Source of the DNA: Tamarix chinensis
Taxonomy: Eukaryota > Streptophyta > Magnoliopsida > Caryophyllales > Tamaricaceae
Assembly: GCA_030549775.1 (NCBI GenBank)
Contig: CM060174.1
Span: 55,900,444-55,964,443 of the forward strand
DNA length: 64,000 bases
Reading direction: 5' to 3'
Made by a program: the position numbers and the translations under genes. Below, in pieces: positions 1 to 12,345 of the stretch. The notes under the pieces were generated by a model. That model made no database searches, was not told where the DNA came from, and saw nothing but the letters and a program-made list of their open reading frames with translations. The first letter of the stretch is position 1. Each line of letters opens with the position of its first letter.

Positions 1-240
1 TTTTGTCAAATCTTAATATTGATTAATTAGTATTTTAATATAACCAAAATTATGATTTTTGGGTCATTATATATGTATATAGTAAACCTAGCCCTAACCT
101 CAAATGATTGATAGATTAAATTTTAGCCAATTCCCTAATTGAAAACATAAACCTAATCCTAACCCCAAACAAAAAATTTCCTCTTTTTTGCTCTATCTTT
201 CCCCTTTCCCTTTTTTTCTTCTTCTTATTTGTCCTTTTTT
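1..240 (+). mobile_element. Tekay 5' LTR, left arm
   Basis: This segment aligns with about 31010-31245 of the 3' LTR: a shared run of AACCTA/CCTAA words, then a CT-rich tract. It stops at 240, where a reverse solo LTR is inserted. No coding content is seen. Confidence 0.8.
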
Positions 241-1030
241 TATAACACCTCTATTTTTCACTACTTTTTTTTAAAATAGTTCAAAATTAGAAAATACTAA
301 ACATACCTAGGAAAAATAGGGTACTACCACCGTACCTAACATAAGATAGACGTTAGTTGTCCATCCCAAATTAGGTACAAGGATAAAACCAACCAACCAA
401 TTTAAAGTAGAGTGTGCAAGATCAAGTTACATAAATATTTAAAAGAAATATTTTACAACATAGGACTTTGATGGCCCCCGACATAGTTAAATATAGGGAG
501 AGTTATTAAATAAGAACACATGGCTATTATAGTAGAAACCAGTTAGGGCGTGACCCAAAACCATGGCCAGTTATAAAACCCACAAAAAAACCTCCAGATG
601 TCCACGTTCTCAAGCCTCGAACTCAAGGTGAGGTAAGCCCACTACTAGCCATGCCCAAATGCCTACACATGACTCTATATTAGTGGGAATGGGCCGGTGA
701 AGGAGAAAATGGGCACATCAGTTCGCTATGTACTAAGTAAGCTAAGTTACCTCCTCAACAGAAGTCACAAGCATACAAGGTTCCATCGTATCATAGAAAC
801 ATACTTAACAAGTATCATGCCAATGCCATATAGTTAAGTGTATCTACTCTATAATAATCAGGTAATGCATCAGGATTTATTATTATGCATAATTCAAATG
901 ACTCACAATGTATCATGCCCATTTTCATAGTACAATATCATAGGTAGTCACACACTCGTATTAGGTAAATTATCCGGATGAACCCTAGGGTTTATTTTCC
1001 AACTTGCTTAATCAATTAGGTTTTACCATT

Positions 1031-1206
1031 TCTTGTCCATATACTTATATAGGTCATCATCCAATCATTCATTCCAATCATTATCCATTTATTCATTTGG
1101 ATCATTATCCAAGTGTTTATTCAAATTGTTATCCAAGTATTCATTCCAAATTTTACGATTGTTATCATCATCCAACCATTTATTCCAATAATTATCTAAT
1201 TATTCA
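1031..1206. repeat. Degenerate short tandem repeat (ATCATTATCCA/TTCATTCCA units)
   Basis: Units of roughly 18-22 bases with the words TCATTATCCA, TTATCCAAGTAT and ATTCATTCCA follow one another. The 69-codon open frame here (1004-1213) is only the repeat read in frame: its product is a run of HS.HYP.IH words. Confidence 0.7.
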
Positions 1207-3140
1207 TCATTAAGTGATGGATTGTGCATCACCCTATAGTCTCACAGACCTTGGAAGCCTATCCAAATCAAGGGACATAAAGTCTAGGCCGAAACCAATA
1301 ACTAAAATGTACATAAGTTCAGGATGAAGCTAACTAATATGGACATAAGTCCAGGCCGAAGCCGAAGCTCAAAGGAACCAATAAATGCCCGAAGATAGAT
1401 TAATCTCTGGTAGCTAATCAATAATCGGGTAATATAGATCCATACATAGCTCGATTGTCTTTTACTTTATGTGATTAATATATTATTCATCATGTTACGT
1501 TATCACACAAGGCCCATACAAAGAGTAAGCAAGACATTCATATATTTCTTCCATATTAATCCTTTCCATACCTAACCATGTGTGGGATTTTCATTTATGC
1601 TTGTTCAATATTAATTATACCCCTGGCATTATTCCATCCAAAAACATTCCTTATTTCACCACATTATTTCTCATGATCCATCACATGTTATATGTGGTAC
1701 CTCATTAAGCCTTTTTATTACCCATTGAGTATGTCATAATTAAATCATGGTCCATTTAATCCATTCATTAGGTGATTGTTCCATGGTAATATAGGTATTT
1801 TATCCATTAAATAGTCATATAACAATCACATGCATATTCTTAAAGCATATCTAAACCGAGAAGAATAAAATCACATAAACCGGTCTAATTAGTCGATTCA
1901 TCTGACCCAACCAGTCGATAGGTTCAGATTGACCAGTTGATCGGCTAGGCTCACCTAGACTAGACTTTTCTCAAATTTGTCAATTGGTTTGGACAAACTA
2001 GTCGACTGTTCATAGACTAGTTGATCAGTTATGCCTAACTAGTCGATGGGTTTAAGTATAGAGCAAGACTAGGGTCTCTATAGGCCTATTGGTCGATGGG
2101 TTAGGTCAAGCAATTAACTATTCTAGGAACCAGTTGATCAGTTTGACCTAACTAGTATATCGATTTGCCCTCCAACAACACCAAATAGTTATTTTTATGC
2201 AGATCGTGCTTATAATTCTTTATCATACCACATTGAAACATGGTCTAATATCACATAACATATTTTTAGCTTACATTAGTTGCATATTTCACCATTAATC
2301 ATGAAAACCTAATATTTCATCAAGATCCTTGCTTTTTACTCAAAATGCCTAGTCTAGCCATTCAATAATGTTTTTGTATGGTCTATACTCCTTCCACCAT
2401 GTAATATCAAACTTAAAGAGTTCTATAACATGCGATTTTATTCATATTCAGTTTCAAAATTAATAATGGCTTACATGAAGTAGGAAAACTCTACTTAAAC
2501 AAGAAAACCCAACCTATGAAATCCCCAACTTTCAAAACCTTAAAAATAAGTTTAACTCAGAAATACATGAATAACTTTTATAAATCCAAACATGAAATAG
2601 AAAGGAATGAATGAAAATACCACACCCAAAGTAAAAATAGGAGGTAATTCAACCAAACCACTCAACCTTTTTCCTAATTCTAACTCTTTTTTGCTTAACA
2701 ATTAAAACAAGAGGGAGCTAGAGAAAGGATCAAAAGAGAAAAAGAATTTGAATGCAAAGCTTGAAGCAAGGAAGGAGAAGGTGAATGCTAGAAATTTAAA
2801 GTATTTCTGTGGCTAAAATAAAGGTGATTACAAGGAGTGAATATGATGTGTGTGGGAGAGTGGAATTATCAAACTAATGAGAACATGGCTCGAATTGGGT
2901 TTAGATATTAGGATGAAGGCTCGTTGACAGTGAATTAAGAAATTGAATATTCGAATATGATGGAATAAGGATGAGGATGGTTTTGAATATGGTAGAGAAA
3001 TGATGGTGATGATTCGGATGGTGGTTTGTTAATGATGATGGTTTGAATGGTGTGTGCTAATTAGCTTATGCATTTGACAATAGTTTGGTGAGGATGTTAA
3101 GCTTTGAATGTTAGGGTTTAGATGAAGGTTGAAGTTGTGG

Positions 3141-3168
3141 TTTAGGGTTAGGGTTAGGGTTAGGGTTT
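3141..3168 (+). repeat. Short telomere-like GGGTTA tract
   Basis: Four consecutive TTTAGGG/TTAGGG units lie in a G/T-rich stretch of the reverse solo LTR, with isolated GGTTTAGGG words on both sides. Plant telomeres are TTTAGGG, and most units here are 6 bases, so this is a short simple repeat and not a telomere. Confidence 0.6.
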
Positions 3169-4639
3169 GATTTAAATAGGATGATTAAGGTGATGCTTGG
3201 TTTGTATGAAAAGGTTAGGGTTTCAAATGGATGGTTTAGGGTTTCGGTTGTGCATACCAAATTAAGACTTTGTTTAACCACGAATTAGAGTAGGATTTTG
3301 ATGGCAATTATGGTAGGAAAAATATGGATTACAGATAGTATAAAAGATATGGATTAGTCTCTAATTCACATAGATAAAGAGATTAAAAATTTCAAGTCAA
3401 ACCATTCTACAGATTCGTTTTGCTTGGGTTTGAACTCACACAGAATTCACTTGTATTCAAATTCAATTTAATTCTTCATATCCATTCTCAACATTCATAG
3501 TAACATTTAACCTTTCTACCACTAGCTAAAAGCATAATTCAAAATATTTCAAGTTAAAAGATATTATGCTACCTTTCATGCTAACTTTATACTAAATTTA
3601 TTATCCAAATTTACTAATGAATTAATAAATTGCTAAATTACTTAATAATGCTCACAAGTCTGCAAAGAAGCTCCTCATGCATGTGGTCACTCCTTCCATG
3701 CATTCCATGCACATGCACGTAGACACTTAGTTGCTTGTCTGTTACATTGTAGCAACTTAACCATCCATTGGTCTTCAAATTTGGGATAGATACTTTCCAA
3801 ATAAAGAATAATTGGTTCTATAATTATGAAAGCCAATTCTTGAGTGTTTGCTCCTGCATTAGAATAGGTTTATTTATAGTTAACAAATTGATACAAATCA
3901 CATGTATGGTCAGGAATAGATTGAAAACCCTAATTATTACTATTCGAATTCAAGTTAAATGAATATATTTTGTCCAAGATATGCCAACCTATCCTCTTGA
4001 GATCCAATGGTGATTCTGGAGGAGTGCAGTTCAATTGGTCGAGAAATACAATACACAAGAGGGAACTTGGAAGGTTAGCGTGGAGTGAATCTCCCAATTA
4101 AGCAAAATTGAGTTTAAGATTGAAGCAATGATCCTAGAAATGTGTAGAGGAGAGAGGTGGAAGAAAACAAAACTGAGGTCATCTCCCCCACTCAATTGTC
4201 CTAATCGACTCCTTAGATCAATCTAAGGTAGTATTTTTTAGGCCAAATGCATCATAAGAAATGTTAAGAATATTTTATAAACAATTTAGAATTGGTTATC
4301 AAGGTTCCATTTTAGTATAAGAAAATTTCCCAAAAAATTGAGTTTAAAAAATATACCCACGTCGACAAACCAGTCAATCGGTTTGGCTTACTGGTTGATT
4401 GTTCTATAGACCAGTTGATTGGTTCCTCAACTAGTCAATTGGTTTGGTTGAGTAAAACATTTTTTTAAAACGTCGAACCAATTGATTGGTTCACCTGAAA
4501 AGCTTATTTAATTTACTTTCCCAACCTCATTTCAAATCCAATTTTACCTCAAACGTAATCATAGATTCAAATGAAAACCAAACACCAACAAATGGCATAA
4601 TTTCTCATTCAACAAATTACAAAAATATGGGGTATTACA

Positions 4640-5797
4640 TTTTTTCCTTTTCATTGTTTTCATTTTACCCCTTCCTTCCTGACCCCTACACTGGCCTAAC
4701 CCCTTTTTCTTTCCCCTTTGGCCCATACACATCCTTTCCCTATGCAACCATCGCTTTCCCTATCCCCTTCCTAGATATACATGCATCACAACTCCCTCTG
4801 CACTTCTACCAACCCCTACACACCTTGCACTACCACCGTCCCTACTCACATGCACACCCCTATGCAACTTGCACCTTGCCACACTAAACCCACATGCCAA
4901 GCCACACCAAGCCGAGCCTTCCTCATTATCTTCCTATTTCCCTCACAAACCCATGAACCTATATATATGCATGTCCCCTCATCTCTACCCTATCCTTCCC
5001 TTCTTATATCAACAAGAAACCAACAAAGATGACCCTATCCTTCCTTTCCTTACCCTATCTGTTGCCACCCTACATTGCACCACACCAACTCTTCTTGAGT
5101 CGTCCTTTCTTCTCTTCTTCTTCTACCCTAGCCTTTAGCTTCCATTGGTTGAGAATAATGAGGTTCTTAAATTTAATGTTAATATGGATCTTGATTATAT
5201 CATATTATGAAATGTGAATTGAGTTACCATATTGCACTATTTTTATATTAATCCATACACATGCTTGTCCTTTTATGAGACACTATGACTCTATATAACC
5301 CTATTATGACTATATTGTTACCGTACTCTGTACGTAACATGCTTAACCTTATTTTAATGGATTTTTCTCATTTCCACTACTAGAGGGCCTAGTTGAGTTT
5401 GTGCAGGTATTTGAGGACTCCTTAGATGACTTTGTTGCATATAGTGCTCTACTCGGGGAGTAGTGACTATTTTATCTTTGGGGCTTGGGATGTAGATTCA
5501 CATTATTTGGATTGTAGTTTGATCCATATACCTTTTGGTAATATTTGTCTAATGTATCCCTTTTATGAATTTTATTTTATTTGGAGTTAACCTCCAAACT
5601 CTAATATGTTCTTATGAATTTCTTTTATTCTTTGTTTTATCATATATCAAGTGTTTGACTATTTTGCCTTATACTCCATGTAAGGGTGGCATGGTATGAT
5701 AGAATTATGTTGAGTATGGTGGCAATACCTAATTTTTTTTTGTTTTATGCTTCTTCTTAAATAAAAGTTTTCTATTGTAAATTTTGGGCTTTATACA
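4640..5797 (+). mobile_element. Tekay 5' LTR, right arm, with internal deletion relative to 3' LTR
   Basis: This resumes the 5' LTR after the solo LTR. It matches the 3' LTR in its CT-rich block (about 4640-5130 against 31220-31800) and in its end (about 5370-5797 against 32940 and 33420-33809). About 0.95 kb present in the 3' LTR at roughly 31800-32750 is largely missing. It ends ...TTTATACA directly before the primer site. Open frames at 4486-5217 are pyrimidine-rich tracts without protein character. Confidence 0.8.
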
Positions 5798-5798
5798 T

Positions 5799-5810
5799 TG
5801 GTATTAGAGC
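5799..5810 (+). promoter_or_regulatory. Primer-binding site, tRNA-iMet type
   Basis: TGGTATTAGAGC lies one base after the LTR end. It differs by one C-to-T change from TGGTATCAGAGC, the complement of the initiator-methionine tRNA 3' end used by Tekay/Del and many other plant gypsy elements. It fixes the + orientation of the outer element. Confidence 0.85.
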
Positions 5811-6030
5811 TTTGGTTTTAATTACCATGTTTTATTTTCAAATTTTGGTTTCTCAAATGATCACCTATATGATTTTATCAATCTATTTTGTATTTCAAAA
5901 ATATAAATTAATTTTTGAGGAATTGAGAACGGGTAGCTTAGGTGGCCTTAAATGTGTTTATGTGTAATATACGTTAGTAAGCTTGTAACTTTTTACCCTA
6001 ACACATTTTCTGTCATATATATAGATTTCC

Positions 6031-7117
6031 ATGGCCTTGAATGGTCATGTCGGTCATCTAGAAAAGACCTTCAAGGCTTTCATTGAGTTTTCAAGCATCT
6101 ATCGCTACCATTTTAGCCTCAACCGCCACCACCACCTTAGCCTGAGTAGCCATCATCACCTTCGCATTACCCATAGGAAGGTATCAGAGAGAACTGGCTT
6201 TATAGGGTTACTAGACATCACCCACCAATCTAAATCAATAATGAGGATTCAGTTATTTTGGAGGGATGGATCCGAGACATGGATAAGATATACATGACAA
6301 TCAATTATACACCTACTCAGAAGGTGAGCAGTGCAACTTACTTCCTATAGCTATAAATGCCTAGTGGGTAGGTCATCATGCGCAAGGAGGATTGTTGATG
6401 TCCTAGGAGGTTTAAGATGCCAATCCATATGAAGTTTTAATAAAAAAATCCTCAAGAAGAATAAGCTCAAGAAATTCATGCAGCTAAACTAGAGGAGCAT
6501 ATCAGTGTAGGAGTACCATGCTCGATTCTTGAAGTTACTGATGTTTGCTCTAGGTATAGTGACCAACGAGGCCATTGCGGTATACCAATTTGAGTAGGGG
6601 CTCCATTTCAATATCTAGAGGATGATGGGTGTAATGGCCTTCCAAGACTTGGTTGCTTTGCATGAGCGAGTGTGTGTCACCGTTGTTATGGTACAAAAGT
6701 AAAGTTCGATCCTTGGCAAGAGGAAGTCGGAGACACAGGGTTATGGAATTTGGATCCAGTTTCGTGGAGGAGGACCTCTAGGGATCTAGTGGATAAGTCA
6801 GCTAGGTGGTCCTATCAGATATTAAGATCTACCGAAATATTTTTTCAATCAACAATGTGGTAGACATCACTAAGGATACGACTATAAGGGAAGACCTAAT
6901 CCTTGTCAACTTTGTAATATGAAATACCATCAACCTTTTTAGGGTTAGTAGTAGATGGGTAACTTCTAGCTAGAGCGTGGTCAATTTTAATAGAAAGGAT
7001 CATTAGCACTATAGTAGCAAGCTTATCAGTAGTAGACCTAGCAACAACTACTAAACAACAACAACAAAAGGCACTTACCCTGGCCTGTTTATAACCTACA
7101 GAGGCTAAAGGGAGACC
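6031..7117 (+). pseudogene. Tekay gag remnant
   Basis: The region starts at an ATG 220 bases after the primer site. Its first 88 codons stay open and carry a His-rich stretch at residues 24-50. Further on, in shifting frames, are words typical of plant retrotransposon gag: a Trp-rich segment near 6255-6300 (FWRDGSETW), then HARFLKL and ALGIVTNEAIAVYQFE near 6510-6600. Multiple stops and frameshifts break it. A reverse solo LTR enters at 7123, and no CCHC zinc knuckle could be read before that point. Gag would form the virus-like particle. Confidence 0.65.
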
Positions 7118-8015
7118 ACAAATGTAACACTCCCAAATTTTACAGTTGAAAATTTTCATTTTATTTAAAAACTAGCAGAAGAAAAAACTATAAATTTCAG
7201 GAATGTTATTGCCACACTTAATACCAAACCGATTTCCTCCTACCGTTCCAGTACCAAGTGTTAAGGCTAAAAAGATCAAACTACAATTTCTTAGAATTTA
7301 TTTAAATCATAGTAGCGCAATAAACTCTTTACAAGAATAAAACCCACTATTAGTAGTTACAATAATAGAGATCATTTTAACAAATAAATAAAAAGGTAAA
7401 AGAGAAACCTTGAATTATTCCCAAAAAACCCTTACGCTCTTACTCAATGCCCACTTGAATAACACCTGCAAGAGATACTGTCCATTGAATAGGTAGGGGC
7501 CCACAGATAGGACCCTTTAGTGCTATGGTACTGAGTAACCCTTTATACCAAACAGAAAGGAAAGGCTCGCATGCAACACATCATACATAAACAATATAAA
7601 ATGATAACATACTGACTAATACACGAGGCAACACCGCATATAGTAATAGATGCATAACACAACATCCTTGTACTTAGCAATTCCATCATATGCCGAGAGA
7701 GAGACAGACACCAAGGCCAAACTTATATTATAACAATTGATCATGAGGATGAAAGTAACTCTTTTGGTCTTAAGCTATTAAATGAATATCATTCCACCTC
7801 ATTTCTCGAATTATATCCATGTGAGTGAGGGAACCCTACTATTATAGTTGGTGGACCAAAATATTCATCAAGGAAGAGCGCACCTGACCATTATTATTCT
7901 TCGGTGGATCGATATAACCCCGAATCACACGATCTATCACTTTACATGATCAGAGTTTACCACTCACTTAACATAACATGTCTATTGATTTAACTCGAGT
8001 AGGAGATCAAGATCT

Positions 8016-8150
8016 CAGAGACGCAAAGGTACACCAGCCATATAGGTACATACAAGCTACATAGTACCCTTCAACCATCAACCCAGAGACGCAAAGGTAC
8101 CCTAGTCGCATTAGTGCATTCATGCTACACAGTACCCTTCCGACAAGGAT
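8016..8150. repeat. 68-bp tandem pair in solo LTR
   Basis: The word CAGAGACGCAAAGGTAC recurs at 8016 and 8084, exactly 68 bases apart, followed each time by AGTACCCTTC. The same pair with the same 68-base spacing occurs reversed at 60901/60969, so the duplication is a family feature that predates both insertions. The open frame at 8007-8372 is a by-product. Confidence 0.85.
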
Positions 8151-8772
8151 ACCTAATCCATAAGTATGTATACCCCTTAAATAGGTCCGTAGAGTTAGAT
8201 AGAGTAAGATGCAGGGCCTGGGTGGGGTACTAAGGCACACTAACAAATACCAAAATAATCGTGGGCAAAACCACGTCTTTAGAGTAGAGACTCCTAAGAA
8301 GCCACCATTCCTGATCTTGATGTTTTCCACTTTAATCATTAGTGTCTTAATTAAGGTAACCACGAGAAACACAACAACCGTATGCTTATTCGCTTCCCTG
8401 TTTTTTGGTTATTATTAAGAAATCCTTATTCATATAGTTATCCATGTTAACCCAAGGAAACCACCAAGGTCATCCTTATATTATCCAATTCCACTTTAGG
8501 ATTCGCTTCCATTTACTCATATTCCATAAGGGTTATCATATCATAATCATAATATGATCTTAGAGTTTGGTAGTCTACATCGAAGAATCATGTAACACTT
8601 AACCTTAACATGCCCTTATATCACATCCAACACACATTACTATGCATGATTAATGATAAAAACACCCCTTTCATGAATATGAGATGAACACCATACCACA
8701 CCTTTAGTTGTCCATCCAACTCTAGGTTATGCCATGTTCTTGTGATACCCCTTGATTTATCAAATCTCCTTA

Positions 8773-9011
8773 GGGCTTGTTTGGTATGGGGGTAATAAGG
8801 GTGGAAAAATTCTTCCTCTATTTTGCATATGTTATAATAAGTATTTAATAATAATAAATATATTTTAATGAAATACCCATTTTAGATTAAATTAAGATCT
8901 AAAATGGGTATTGATTAGAATAAAAATATTTAATTTTAAATAGATTATATAAGATATATAAAATATGGGGGTAATTTTTCTACCCCTATTATCCCCATAC
9001 CAAATGAGCAC
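8773..9011. mobile_element. Tourist-like MITE (PIF/Harbinger type), TSD TTA
   Basis: The 239-bp element has terminal inverted repeats beginning GGGCTTGTTTGGTATGGGGG and, on the other end read in reverse, GTGCTCATTTGGTATGGGGA. It is flanked by TTA at 8770-8772 and 9012-9014. An internal inverted repeat (AATACCCATTTTAGAT against its complement, near 8873-8917) gives it strong fold-back potential. There is no coding sequence. GGGCNTGTTTGGTA-type ends with a TTA duplication are standard for Tourist elements. Confidence 0.85.
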
Positions 9012-9059
9012 TTAGTTTATTATTCAATGTTACTTATGTCTGATTATAGAGACTCATTT

Positions 9060-10175
9060 AGTCCATTAACATGTTATATGCAAGTTACCAATTTACCCCT
9101 ACCATCCTTACAAATTTACTAGAGTACCCCTTGTTTGTAAAATTATCAAGCCATTCTTTTTTAATTGCCAAATTACCATATTACCCTTCATGTTGCACAA
9201 TTACCAAATTACCTCTTGCATTTGTTTAGACTACCCAATTATCCTCCATGCTTATTAAATCACCCACTTTACACCTCATACTAGTTAAGTTACCGAATTA
9301 CCCTTTTAGTTGGTTAAATTACCGAACAACCCTTTATGCTTGTTTAAATTACCAAATTACCCATCGAGTTTATTAAGTTACCAAATCATCCTTCATACTT
9401 GTTACATTTACCAGATTGCCCATTTGGTTAGTTAAGTTACCAAATTTTCCTTCATACTTATTAAATTTACCAAGTTACCCTTTTGGTTGGTCAAATTACT
9501 AAATTACCCTTCTTACTTATTAAAATTACAAATTTACCCTTTTGATAGGTTAACCTACCAATTTTCCTTTCTTAGTTATTAGAATTACCAAATCGCCCTT
9601 TTGGTTGGTTAAGTTACCAAATTATCCTTCTTACTTATCAAAATTATGAAATTGCCCTTTTTAATTATTACAGTCACTATTTTGCCCCTCTTACTTACAA
9701 ATTTATCAAAATAGCCTTCATTTATGCTAAATTACCAAGATACCCTTCTTCCTTATTAAATTACCATTTTAACCCTTTACTTTACAAAATTACTAACATA
9801 CCCTTTCCTATATACCAAAATACCAAATTACCAAAATACTCTTCTCCTTTATTAAACCACCATTTTACCCATTTACTTTACAAAATTACCAACATACGCT
9901 TTCCTTTATTACAAATTACCAAAATACCCTTCTCCTTTATTAAATCACCATTTTACCTTTTTACTTTACAAAATTACTAACATACCCTTTCTTTTATGCC
10001 AAATTACTTGAATACCCTTTGCCTCACAAAAATTACCAAGTTATACTCCTTTTCATGTAAAATTACTAAAATACCCTCTTTACTTATCCATTTACCATTT
10101 TACCCCCTTTACACTTATAAATTACCATTTTGCCCTTATTATACCAATTTTACCAAAATACCCTCACCATATAAA
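9060..10175. repeat. Minisatellite of AATTACCAAATTACCCTT-type units
   Basis: About 35 degenerate units of roughly 28-36 bases follow each other, each with the core ACCAAATTACCCTT followed by a variable linker (TTGGTTGGTTA, ATACTTATTAA and others). This is the reverse complement of the array at 59360-60440 in the sister LTR. No open frame is meaningful here. Confidence 0.85.
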
Positions 10176-10779
10176 ATATTAATATGCATGGTTCATATAC
10201 ATCATCCAACACCACCAACTATTTTAATTTATCATTAATACTCATTAGCCCTTACCTCACACACTTATTTAGGCCACACCTTTTGTACAAGCAAAATTAC
10301 CAGAGTGCCCCTATGGCTCATATTAACATTACCTATACAACAAGTGGCCACATTAGCATATCATATCATACATGTGTATTTAACATTATCATTAACATCA
10401 AGGTTCTTTCCTTAAGCGCTATTTCTACACATGACACATACATTAACATGATTTTCTTTTCATCAACCAACATATGCCACTAAATACATTATACTTAACA
10501 ACATATATCATACATATAAGTATTTTAAAAACCCTAATATGCTAGCATACATATATCCACATATTTTAGTAGGGTATAATTGTTACCTTATTTTCAAAAA
10601 TAATCAAACCTTATTGGTACCCCAGTTAAAGGTTCGAGCTTTGATTAGTAAAAATCATACTAAAAAATATCAAAATTAGCATAATAGAAGTAGAAAATCA
10701 AAAGAATAATTTTTTTAATGAAAAGCTTTAATTGATACATACTAATACAAACTATTTTTATAATTTAAAATTAACTAGG

Positions 10780-12060
10780 ATTTGGCTAAAATGGATGAAG
10801 GAGACTCACGGTGCATGCACAAAAATAAGAAAGAAAGGGGTCAAAGAGGGGAAGTGGGGAGAAGGGAAGGGGTTGGTTCGGTTAAGGGTTTTGGGGTTGG
10901 GGTTGAGAGCTTATGGAGGGGAGTTAGGGTGGTGGTTGGGTGTAGGGATGGAGTAGGGGTGTAGGTGGTGGTCAGGGGTCGAAGGTTGGTGGCTCAGGAC
11001 GGTAGAGGCGGTGACTGTAGGTCTGGGAAAGGTGGATGCAAGGGTGGCAAAGGAGAAGAATGAAGGGAAAAGAAGAGAAGAATGGATGGCTACAAGGGGG
11101 GAATTTTGGCTAAGGGGAGGAAGGGTGGAGGTTCCATAGAGTTGATGGGTAGCTGTGGAGGCAGTGGAAGAGGCAGAACGACGACACACGGTGGTGGTGT
11201 AGGGTCGAGGCCGAGAAGGGGGAAATAAAAAGAAAGGAGAAGGAAGGTGCCTGTAGGGGTGTGTGGTGGCGGCTTAGTGGTGCAGGGAGGTAGTAGGGGT
11301 GTTAGGATGTGGATGTGGTGGTTGGTTGGGTGGCAACAATAGAGAAACATGGCTCGACAAGTAGGGAAGGAATAAGCTCGGGGGAAGAAAATGGGTAGGG
11401 GAGAAGAAGAAAAAGAAGAGGGAGAGGAGAGGAGGTAGGGGCACCAGCTAGGTGGCGGCAGGAGGTTGTAGTTCAACGGGTGTAGGGTGGCAGGAGAGGG
11501 AAGGAAAGAAAAGGAAAGAGAAGGCCATGTGAGGGAGGGCTATGTTTGGCTCGAAAATGGAAGGGAAAGGGACGAGGAAGAGAGAGCAGGGTTGTAGGGG
11601 AGGCAAGTGGTTGTAGGCAACTGTAGCAGGCTACTATGGAGGATGGTCGAAGAAGGAATGAGAAGGGAAGAAGAAGGGCGGAGGGGCTGCAGACCAATCG
11701 GGCAAGGAAAGGAAAGGAGATAGCGGGCCAACCTTGTGCGCGTGAGGGAGAGGGAAAGGAAGAAGGGTTGGGTTGGCCTAACCGAGGGGAAATAAAGGAA
11801 AGAAAAAAGAAAGAAAGGGAAGACGGTGTGGCGAGCTAGGCGTAAGGGGAAGAGAGAGGAAGAAAGGGAGTGGGTAGGTGGCCTAGCATGAGGGAGAAGG
11901 AAGAGAAGTAGGTCGAGCGGCCAGAAGAGGAAGAAAAGAAGAAAAGGAAAAAGGAGGAAAATAAAAAAAGGAAGAAAAAGGAGAAAGAAAAATGAAAAAG
12001 GGAAAAAGGAAAAAGAAAAAGAAAAAGGGAAAAAATAAAATAAAATAATTTTTGGAATAA
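10780..12060. repeat. Purine-rich (G/A) block of the reverse solo LTR
   Basis: GGGGTTGG, GGAGGG, GGAAGAAG and GAAAAAG tracts dominate. On the minus strand this is a CT-rich leader-like block, equivalent to 57480-58700. Several 60-130 codon frames on both strands (10732-11839) have Pro/Ser/Leu-only or Gly/Arg/Lys-only content and are not treated as genes. Confidence 0.7.
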
Positions 12061-12345
12061 TGAAATTTAATATTTTTGATAGATAAATTAATTTAATAAT
12101 TTAATTTATTATAATTTAATATATTAGTTAAAAAGGGTAAAATATTGGTTTGAAAAATTACTTAAATAAAATAATATGATAAAATAACAAAATATTTATT
12201 TTAATTTATGTATTATTCATATCCATTTTTATATGCTTAAAAATCCATAAAATAATTAAATTTAATAAATTTAAAATTTAAATTATCCTAAATGAGGTTT
12301 ATTTATTAAATTATAGGTTTTAAATTTTTGGGGTATTATAACAAA

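Larger units (their letters stand above)
241..4639 (-). mobile_element. Solo LTR, large Tekay-like family, reverse orientation, inside Tekay 5' LTR
   Basis: The segment begins TATAACACC, a decayed form of TGTAACACC, and ends GGGGTATTACA. The host LTR reads continuously once it is removed. T-runs flank both sides, consistent with a TTTTT duplication, though a homopolymer is weak evidence. The + strand start, with GTACTACCACCG near the edge, is the reverse complement of the 3' LTR ends elsewhere in the window, hence the minus orientation. There is no internal domain or coding sequence. It holds degenerate 18-22 bp repeats at 1031-1206, a cluster of TCGA-centred motifs (1880-2170, 4360-4490) and a telomere-like tract near 3150. 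Confidence 0.75.
7123..12340 (-). mobile_element. Solo LTR, large Tekay-like family, reverse orientation, TSD ACAAA
   Basis: The element starts TGTAACACTCCC and ends GGGGTATTATA. Exact 5-base duplications ACAAA stand at 7118-7122 and 12341-12345. Its reverse complement runs parallel to 57160-62194: same end sequences, a 68-bp repeat pair, a GGTAATT minisatellite, the AGGGTACCAATAAGG-type word and a purine/pyrimidine block. No primer site or pol is present, so recombination between two LTRs probably removed the body. It interrupts Tekay between gag and protease and holds a Tourist MITE at 8773-9011. Confidence 0.88.

Noticed and set aside
3141..3168. Interstitial telomere
   Set aside because: Only four units, mostly GGGTTA and not the plant TTTAGGG, inside an LTR with similar G/T-rich words around it.
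8007..8372. 121-codon minus-strand frame
   Set aside because: It spans the 68-bp repeat pair in a solo LTR and has no recognisable domain; the sister LTR does not keep the frame.
10732..11839. Open frames on both strands in the purine-rich region
   Set aside because: Same reason: compositional, equivalent to the pyrimidine block of the LTR in reverse.
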